From assembly GCF_000756615.1 (NCBI RefSeq), contig NZ_CP009288.1:5208001-5272000 (forward strand): a stretch of 64,000 nt of DNA. The letters are read 5' to 3'. How positions within the stretch are numbered: the stretch's first letter is position 1; each line of letters opens with the position of its first letter. Positions 7,466 to 16,200 of the stretch are shown in pieces. Source of the DNA: Paenibacillus durus (GTDB lineage: Bacteria; Bacillota; Bacilli; Paenibacillales; Paenibacillaceae). The notes beneath the pieces were generated by a model. The model saw only the letters and a program-made list of their open reading frames with translations. It had not been told where the DNA came from and searched no databases. The translations under genes and the position numbers were made by a program.

Positions 7466-9286
7466 GTGCAGACGTTTTATACCGTGAGACCCGGAGATTC
7501 CGTGTCGGCCATCGCCAAGAGGTGGGAAGTGCCTGTCCCTGCGCTCATCGCGGCGAACAACCTCTCGTCTCCCTATACGATCTACCCCGGTCAGCAGCTC
7601 TCGGTTCCGTCCGGCGTGACAACCGTTCTGGTTAGATCCGGTGACTCCGTCTACTCCCTTGCCCAAATGTACGGCGTCCCTATGACTGTTATTATCGAAG
7701 CCAACCGGCTGAGTCCGCCATATACGATCTATATTGATCAAATACTGACAATTCCGCCGGGCGTCCCTTACTATGTGGTGCAGCCCGGGGATACACTATA
7801 CGAATTGGCTGGCAGATACAATGTAATGACAGGCGGTGTCCGAAGACCGGATCTGATCCGCCAAGCGAACGGGCTGTCTTCTGACTTGATCAACGTGGGC
7901 ATGCGCCTTATCATCCCTTATGCTCCTCCGGGCGGAATCGGCCGGCTTGCCTATGTTTCAAACTTTGGCGGCGAATATGATGTTTGGCTATTCGATCCAT
8001 TGAGCGGCCAATCCACAGCGGTTGGAAATCAGCAGGCCGATGCCCATTCCGTGCCGTATTGGTCGCCCGACAATCGCCGGATTGCGTTTATCGGGAAGCA
8101 AGGCGTCCTTTTCATCTTGGACGTGCTGCAGGGAACCTTGATGCAGATCGATCAATTAGAGCCCTATACCACTCTTACTTGGTCCCCGGACAGCAAGCAG
8201 ATTGGCTACACGAAGCAGGGACGGATCGTGCTCTATGAGCTGGCCGCCTTCTTCGCCAGAACGCTCCCCGTTTCCGGCGCCAAGCATGTGCAGGGGTTTC
8301 CCTCCGGCGACAAACTCTTATTCGCAGCTCAGGACAGCACGGGGAACGATCAGCTTTATGAGATTCAAGTCGACGGAACCGGCCAGCGCCAAATTACGCA
8401 CGATACACTCAGCCCTAAGAACGATGTAAGGCTCTCCCCGAGCGGCTCCCACTCTCTTTTCACCTCTCCCGGCGCAAGCATTTCCATCATTTACGTGGCG
8501 GAAATCAGTACAGGGAACGTAACCGAGCTCACTGGCGGGCCATTAGCGAAAAATTATTTCCCGGCCTGGGCTCCGGGCAGCGCCGCCATCGCGTACAGCG
8601 CAACCGATTTCGCCGAACGCAAAGGCTACTTCTCCACCATCCGGACCGAGCGTCCGCAAGGTGGGGGCCAGCAAATTCTGGCCGTCTCCGATTGCTTTGC
8701 GACTCCTGTCACTTGGTCCCCTGGCAGCGAATCCATCGCTTACTTGTCCGGCTGCCGAGGAACGGGCTTATCCAATGAGATTTGGATCGTCGATATCCAT
8801 CATCCCGCACCAATCCGTGTTGTTTCCGGAACAGGCGCCATCACCTCCGTACAATGGTCCTACGCATCCGTTCCGGCGGATAACTACGCACAGTTCCGCA
8901 GTGCAGCGTACCGGGTCAGCTTCCCCTATCCTGCCGCGTGGCAAGCGGTGAGCGAGACCCGGTACGAGGGCGCCGACGGTTTCTTCCAAATCTCGGCTAT
9001 AGCCAGCGATCTGCCGTTTCCAGAACTGTGCCGCGCTGAAGCTTATCACCGGTTAATGCCATACGGCTCTTCGCCGCGGATCGTTCCGGGACGAGTGGAG
9101 GGTCAGGAAGCCTGCTATATCTTCCCTTCCCCGGACCAAGCGCCGGAGTTTCGGCGGCAATCGGCGTTCATCGCCGTATATCCGCAGCCTGTTGTGATTA
9201 ACGGCAGCACGTATCCGTACTTCATCCTCTGGGCGGATCAAGATCATCTTCAAGCGATGGTAAACGGCTTGCGATTTCTTGGATAG
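7466..9286 (+). CDS. LysM and TolB-like beta-propeller protein
   Basis: 606 residues. Three LysM repeats occupy roughly residues 3-50, 53-97 and 102-152 (YTVRPGDSVSAIAKRW, VRSGDSVYSLAQMYG, YVVQPGDTLYELAGRY); these bind peptidoglycan or spore cortex. Then comes a beta-propeller of TolB/WD40-like blades (AYVSNFGGEYDVWLFDP, YWSPDNRRIAFIG, TWSPDSKQIGYTK, AWAPGSAAIAYS) and a C-terminal domain of about 130 residues with two cysteines. There is no signal peptide, as in many spore-coat LysM proteins. The GTG start follows AAGGAGGAGG. Its last 765 bp recur, diverged, at 19662. Confidence 0.85.
   Translation: MQTFYTVRPGDSVSAIAKRWEVPVPALIAANNLSSPYTIYPGQQLSVPSGVTTVLVRSGDSVYSLAQMYGVPMTVIIEANRLSPPYTIYIDQILTIPPGVPYYVVQPGDTLYELAGRYNVMTGGVRRPDLIRQANGLSSDLINVGMRLIIPYAPPGGIGRLAYVSNFGGEYDVWLFDPLSGQSTAVGNQQADAHSVPYWSPDNRRIAFIGKQGVLFILDVLQGTLMQIDQLEPYTTLTWSPDSKQIGYTKQGRIVLYELAAFFARTLPVSGAKHVQGFPSGDKLLFAAQDSTGNDQLYEIQVDGTGQRQITHDTLSPKNDVRLSPSGSHSLFTSPGASISIIYVAEISTGNVTELTGGPLAKNYFPAWAPGSAAIAYSATDFAERKGYFSTIRTERPQGGGQQILAVSDCFATPVTWSPGSESIAYLSGCRGTGLSNEIWIVDIHHPAPIRVVSGTGAITSVQWSYASVPADNYAQFRSAAYRVSFPYPAAWQAVSETRYEGADGFFQISAIASDLPFPELCRAEAYHRLMPYGSSPRIVPGRVEGQEACYIFPSPDQAPEFRRQSAFIAVYPQPVVINGSTYPYFILWADQDHLQAMVNGLRFLG
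8516..9280 (+). repeat. 765-bp direct repeat, copy A (left of NRPS island)
   Basis: This is the 3' part of the intact LysM/propeller gene. It aligns without gaps to 19662-20426 (constant offset 11146). By eye I count about 22 substitutions, only three changing the protein (Glu-Gln, Phe-Leu, Arg-Gln). They cluster near 8696-8726 and in the last 180 bp, with long identical runs between. Confidence 0.95.
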
Positions 9287-9352
9287 GTAGAATGTGGATC
9301 GGCTACACTAAGTTAGACAGAAAAATAAGGGCTGGAGCTATAAAAAACTTGC

Positions 9353-10231
9353 TCAGTACCAAAGATCAGCCGTTTGAATTTCTTGAAGAGCGGTCAAGAA
9401 CGCTTTATGGTTATCAACGTATAGTTCAGTATCGAGATAGTACAATTTTTTATCGTTCAGGCACTGCTTGATATAATCCTCATTCACTATACTTTTGTCC
9501 TTTACATTGGCCGCAAACGCTTGAAGCTTGGGGAGTGCGGTTTTGGGATATTCGAGCCATGAATGATGAAATCCGACAGGTTCTTCCAGGCAAAAGATGT
9601 CTTTATACAACCCTTCGGCAATCCCCTTCTTCCTAAGATAATCCGATGAGTAAGGCATGCTTTTGAAAAAACGGCCGGTCATCGCGAAGACGCGATAGCT
9701 CCAGTGAGGAGCGCCATGATTAGAGTGGCAAAATAGATTCAGAAAAAATACGGAATAGTACATTTTAACGGTAATAATTTGACGTCTCTTCACTTCCGAG
9801 ACAATCCGGTCCGCCAGCCGGCTATCGATAATCTCGTCGAAATCAGCCAGAATGATCACATCGTCATCCTCCACCCACTCACGCAAGATGTAGGAGCACA
9901 TATTTCTTTGGCATGCTTCGTTATGAAACGCGCTATTGTAGCTGAGCAAACGCCAATACCATCGGTCAAAGTTAGCTGCATGACAAGTGCTCGGGTTGAA
10001 GTACAATTGGTGCCCCTCCGGTTTACGAAACAGGTCATCAGCATGAATCGGATGATAGATCACCTTCGGGCCGAGATGAGCCGGATTGAAGTTTTGAGGC
10101 TTATCCGAATAGCTGAATGTCTTGTTGGCTTCAATCACATGGAGCTCGTCGATCCAGCGGGCATTCTCTTTCACTTTAATATCCGCCACCCGATTTTCAT
10201 TGAAAAAGGGGCAGAATTCATAAATTTTCAT
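9353..10231 (-). CDS. glycosyltransferase family 17 protein
   Basis: 292 residues. MKIYEFCPFFNENRVADIKV at the start, ELHVIEANKTFSYSDKP, ILADFDEIIDSRL (the acidic metal/nucleotide-sugar site) and a late GFHHSW are typical of the GT17 group, whose eukaryotic member MGAT3 adds GlcNAc to a mannose. Bacterial members probably glycosylate polysaccharides or small molecules. I start at the ATG at 10231, nine bases after AAGGGAG; the longer frame would overlap the NRPS. It begins 16 bp after the NRPS stop on the same strand, so the two are probably one operon and it might decorate the peptide or its carrier (inference). Confidence 0.75.
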   Translation of the reverse strand: MKIYEFCPFFNENRVADIKVKENARWIDELHVIEANKTFSYSDKPQNFNPAHLGPKVIYHPIHADDLFRKPEGHQLYFNPSTCHAANFDRWYWRLLSYNSAFHNEACQRNMCSYILREWVEDDDVIILADFDEIIDSRLADRIVSEVKRRQIITVKMYYSVFFLNLFCHSNHGAPHWSYRVFAMTGRFFKSMPYSSDYLRKKGIAEGLYKDIFCLEEPVGFHHSWLEYPKTALPKLQAFAANVKDKSIVNEDYIKQCLNDKKLYYLDTELYVDNHKAFLTALQEIQTADLWY

Positions 10232-10247
10232 GACTGGAAACTCCCTT

Positions 10248-13200
10248 CTACTGTAATTGTGGGCGTGTGCGCATACTGACGCAGTGGCGTAGATGTTCGG
10301 AAAACAGACGTACCAGCCTGACGATGGTCTGTTCTTCATAGTGCAGCGAACTATAATAGCAAGTCAAATTTAGGCTGTCTCGCTTCAAGCAAGCCGTCAT
10401 GTTTAACCAGTAAGCAGAAGGGTTGTTCGGCGCATTGGTATTTCCGCAAGGAATGGTTAAAGGCTCGTAGAAATCGTCGGATTGCCAAGCCGTTTCCTCC
10501 GATTGGTAGTGAAACAGCATGTGACTTACATCAACCAACGGTTCCGCTTCCAGATGAAGATCCGGAAGCATATGCCGCAAAGTAAAGTAGTCCATTCCTT
10601 CCAAGGGGACATTTTGCAGCGTCTGCTTGATGTGCTCCAGCAGAGTCCCGTTATTCTCCGCGAACTCTTCTTCCCGGATTCGTATTCGTACAGGATAAGC
10701 CCCGGCAAAAAAACCGATCGTACGGTAAATCGCGATGTTCGGCAAAAAGGACTCGCGTTGATATGACATCAGATGCAGCAGTAGGTCCGACTGCTTTTTC
10801 AAGTTGAAACAAGCCCGGGACAATGCCGTTAACACGATTCCGAGCGGTGTGGTTTGCCGCTGTCCGGCCAATGCTTTCAATAAGCTTATATGCTCCTCGC
10901 CTTCAAGCAAATCATACGTTATCGTTGCCATATGACGATGAACGGGCCATTCCTCCGATTTCCTGTCGACCTGCAGAGACTTGCCCCCTTCTACAACGTT
11001 CCTCCAGTAGTCTGACGCCTTGGACGAAATACCTTCTGCCGCGTATTGCGTTAGCGCCAGACACCAATCCCGGTAACTGCTTCCCGCTTCCCTGTCCAAC
11101 GCCTCATCGGTCCCAATTTCCGATATGAGAAAATGTCTTAATTCATCGAGAAAGATGTTCATCGACATACCGTCAAAAATCAAATGATGGAACAAGAGCA
11201 GCAGTACCTGCTGACTTCCGCCGCAATAGCGGTCAAACAACACGGCTTTCCATAAAGGGCCGACCCCGATGTCAAATCCATGCTGAAGGTTCGAACAGTA
11301 ATCCGATATGAAGGTGTCATGGGGCGCCGCGGCCTCTCGAAGATCCACGTAAGTAAAAGTCCGTTCCACTTCGATTTCCTGCTCATATTGATACCATTCC
11401 CCGTTATCGAGTTTGGCAAATGTCAACCGTAACGCCGGATGTTTATTGATTAGAATCTGCAGCGCATGGTTCATCGCTTGCTCCGAAATGCGTTGCTTGA
11501 GCAAAGCCAGGTAAGGCACATTAAACATGTTGAAGTTCGTCAAGTCTCTTTTAAAAAACCGTCTTTGCACAGCTGACAGCGGAAATCCGTCATTTGGGTA
11601 CGCATGCCTCGATGGAATTTCCGTTACCGGCCAAGCGGCGGAAGCCGCATCCGAAGGCCTTCCGCTCAAGGAGCGGGCCAAACGTTCAATAGTCAGTTCC
11701 CGGAATATTTGGTTGACCGTAACCGGATAACCGTTCTTTTGCAACAAGCTGGCTATGCGCAGCGCATGAAGCGAGTGCCCCCCCAACGCGTGAAAATCTT
11801 CATCCTTGCTGACGTGCTCAAGCTTCAGTACACTGCACCAGATTTCTCCCATCATTTGTTCTAGCTCGGTTTTGAAACCGAGGTCGGCTTCTTTTTCACG
11901 GCAGCCGACTTCCGGCAGAGGAAGTCTTTTCCGGTCGATTTTCCCGTTAACCGTTAACGGAAACGAATCTAGCCGAACGTAACGAAAAGGAAGCATATAA
12001 GAAGGAAGGACTTCGGCCATAAAGGCTTGAAGCTGATCTCCCCACTCATCCTGTTCGGACGTATAATAAGCGATCAACCGCATGTCTCCATGGAACTCAC
12101 GGGCGACTACCAGGCATTCTTTGACGTTGGGATAGCAGCTAAGACGGAACTGGACTTCTCCGGGTTCAATCCGAAAGCCGCGAAGCTTCAACTGGTCGTC
12201 GTTCCGTCCGATGTATTCGATGTTACCGTCTGGAAGCCATCTCGCTCTATCTCCTGTCCGGTACAGAACCAAATTTCTTCCTCTTTCGCGATCTTCGATA
12301 GAAGTGTACGGATTCGGAACAAATGCATTCCGTGTCAACTGGCTTTGCCTCCAATATCCCCGGGCGACGCCGTCCCCACCCACGTATATTTCCCCGGCTG
12401 CTCCGACAGGCTGAACACGGCCTTGTTTGTCCAGAATATAGCAGGTCGTATTACTCACCGGTTTACCGATTGGGATATCGCGTTCAAAGGCCCGTTCGAT
12501 CGGGTAGCTCGTCGAAAAGGAGGTGTTCTCCGTTGGACCGTATACGTTGAGGATTGAAAGTGTCGGATAAGCCAGTCTGATACGGTTTATAGTCTTTGGC
12601 GATAAAACTTCTCCGCCTACGAGCAGCCTTTGGAGTCCGACGAACATTGTTTCGTTTTCTTCAATCCATTGATTGCATAATGCGGCGCTAAGCCATAACG
12701 CATTAATGCCCCATGCTTTTATTCGCTGCTCTAGTAGGCGGACGTTCATAAGATCGTCTTTTGAAACAACAAACAGACGGCCCCCGTTCAGCAGCGTTCC
12801 CCAAATTTCAAACGTGGAAGCGTCAAAAACAGGCGAACCGGTATAGAGCAGCTTGATGTCCGGGGAAAACGGGAAATAATTGGTATTTTTCACCAGGCGG
12901 ACGATGCTGCGGTGCTCTACCATGACACCTTTCGGTTTGCCCGTCGAACCGGATGTATACATAAGATAGGCAAGATCGCAAGCGGCGGCAGTATCGGCCC
13001 CCTCCTCTTCATCCCCCTTATGTTGAACCTTATCGAAATCATCGGTGCAGATCAGGTTTAAGCGGATTCCTTGACAGGCTTCCGCAATGCTTTCCGCTCC
13101 AACACGTGAAGTGATGATCGTATCCAGTCCGGCGTCCCGGATCATTTCGCGCGTTCTTTCTGCCGGGAAATCGGGATCGATTGGAACATAGGCACATCCC

Positions 13201-16200
13201 GCTTTCAAGATCCCCAAGATTGAAACGACAAACGCAAAAGAGCGCGGCAAGCACACGCCGATGAACTTCTCACGAACCTGTGCATCTTCCGCCAGCAAGT
13301 TCGCAACGTGCTGGGACATTTGGTTTAGCATACGGTAAGAAATGACCCGGTCGTATGTGACCACCGCCGGTTGGGAAGGTCGGAGCCGGACCTGTTCCCT
13401 GAACAGCTCAGGAATAGAACTCTCTCTTGGGTACTCTGTGAACGTATTGTTCCAATCGTAGACGATCCGATCATATTCGTCTTTGGCTAATAAACCAATG
13501 TCTCCAACTACGCTATCCGGATATTCCACCGAAAATTGCAAAACAATGCGCAGATGCTCCGAAAACCGGCGAACCGTTTCTTGATTCAGCCGATCGGCAT
13601 CATAAATGAGCTTGATCACGATCCGATCTCCGTCGTTGGCGATGGTGATCGTCAGCGGGTAATTCGTTTTCTCGTGTTCCTCCATCGCTGACATTTTCAG
13701 TTCATTTGCCGGCTGCCGATAGTCATTCAAATAATTCTCGAATGCGACGATGCAGTGAAACAGCGCATGGCCGTGTAAGGAACTCCAGTTTTTCAATTCG
13801 CTCAGGCTGACGTAGCAGTAATCGTTTAGCTTTTGAATGGTTTGATGAAGCTCTTTTACATAGTCGGCAATGGTTTGTTCCGTATTCCAATGCATAACCA
13901 AGGGAAGCGTATTAATCAGCAACCCGGTGATGCGGTCCGCTTTTGCAAGGTCGGACCCTCTGCCGGATACGACCATACCGAATACGGTTACATCCACATC
14001 ATGATACACTTGCAATACTTTTCCCCAAGCGAACTGGACCAAGGTATTCAGTGATATTTGCGTTTGCTGCACAAATGCCGCCATGCGCCCGGTAAAGTTT
14101 GAATCAATATGAAGCGTTTCGGTCTGCTGCTTGTGGATTGGTTGGTGCGCATCAAATCGTATGCTTCTTTTCTCCATCGGCAGCCGGGTCGGCTCGGTAA
14201 CGTCAGCCAAATAAGCTTTCCAGAATGACTCGGCTTCCGTCCGATCCTTAACCTTCAGCCATCGAATGTAAGTTTCGAAGGAGAGGGACGGACCGCGATG
14301 AGGCATCATGCTTTGCAAGCCGCACTCATATATTTCGTGAACCCGATTGAGCAGCAGCGGAAGGCTCCATCCGTCCAACAAAATATGGTGGTAACTCCAG
14401 ACAACAGTCCATTCCTCTGAAGCGCTCCGAATCAGCGCAAGGCGGTATGCAGGGCGGCGCAGGTCGAAGCGCCGGTCACGATCCAGCGTTAGCCACCGTT
14501 CGAGGTACTCTTTACGCCGATCTGGAGGTCGTGAGCTGATATTCAACACCGTCCAATCCACTTCCGCGTCTTGAACAACACACTGTACCGGCTCGTCCAA
14601 CTCTTCCCAAACGTAACACGTCCGTAAACAATCATTTTCGGCAATGATACGCTGCCACGATTCCCGGTAACGGGTTACATCCAGCCTCCCTTCATATTTC
14701 CAGCTGACCTGTACGAAGTATTGATCGGAGGATGGGTGATCCAAATAATGGAAGATAAGACCTTCCTGCAGCGGACTGAGCGGCATGATTTTATCCAGGC
14801 CATATTGCGCATGGTATGTATTTACGATCCGATCCAGCGAATTTTGTTCAAGGGAAACCCATGGAAAATCGCTTGGTGTAAACTCTTCGTGTTCCTTCCG
14901 TCTGCAGTGTTCGATAATGGAAAGCAGGCGGGAGACGAAGGATTCCGTCAAGCGGGCAATGGTCGCTTCTTCGTAATGACGTCTGCTATATTTCATGAAC
15001 AAATGCAGCTGGCCGTGAACGATGGAGCTGTTGAGTTCCAAAAGACTTGTTCCGTGGTTCCGCGGTGAACTACGATCTTGTGCCGCATCGCTCGTGAAAC
15101 TTAGCCATTCGTTCTCCTCCCCTGTTTCGGCATGATCGAACTGACCCAAATAGTTGAACAGCGCCTGCGGTTCGGAAGCTGTCAATGCGGTTCGGATCGC
15201 CTGATCCGGATGGCAGTACCGCAGGGCCCCATAGGATATGCCCCGATGAGGAATACGGCGCAGCTGCTCTTTGACGGATTTGATCGTCTCTCCTAAAGAA
15301 CGGTTGGCTGAAACCCGGATACATACGGGAAACATCGAGGTGAACCAACCGATGGTCCTGGTCAGATTCATGTCGGATACGCAGTGTTCACGTCCATGAC
15401 CCTCCAGCCGGAAAGCTACCGTTTCCTGCCCGGACCAGGTGGACAGAGTCAGCGACCAAGCGGTGAGCAGCAGATCGTTGATCTGCGTATGGTAAGTATG
15501 GGCGCACTGTTGCAGCAGCCGTTGCGTTTCGCTTGGCGACATCGTTGCGACAAACTCTGAAGACTCGGCGCTGCTTCTGTTATCCGCGCAATGGTCCACG
15601 GGTAATAGGAACGCGGAGGATCGGGTCTGCACTTCGGTCCAATAGTTCAAATGATCAAGAATATCCTCTTTCTTTGCATAATCCATCATCGCGGCCTGCC
15701 ACTTTTTGTACGGGCTTGGAACCGGAGGCAGCTCGGCGCCGTGATACAAGTGATACAATTCTTGAAGCAAAACTCTCCAGGAGACCCCATCCATGACCAG
15801 ATGATGAACCGTAATAAACAGACGGGCTTTGCCGTCGGGGTGTCCTTCGATCACACCGGCACGAATCATGGTTCCCGACTCATAATTCAGTTGGCTATGC
15901 CACTTCTCGCAAATACCTGAAATTTCCAAATCCGGGCAATCTGTCTGTTGGATGGTGTAAGAGGCAAGCCGAGCGACGGTATCCATACGGTAGCGCTGCA
16001 CATACGTATGGTCACGCGTTATGATTTCCGCCGCAAGCTCCGGATGCAGCCGGACCAATCGGTTCAAGGCAACCTCCAGTTTCGCAGGGTCGCAATGGTT
16101 GAGCAAAATCATTTGGGATTGGTTGAAATAGTTCGGCTCTTCGAACCGCTGCTTGAAAAACCAGTGTTGGATCGGCGTCAGCCCAAATTCGCCCGCTAAG

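Noticed and set aside
9287..9352. IS3-type end beside the left repeat (CTAAGTTAGACAG)
   Set aside because: Suggestive of an IS terminal sequence, but no matching inverted end or transposase lies at the other border.
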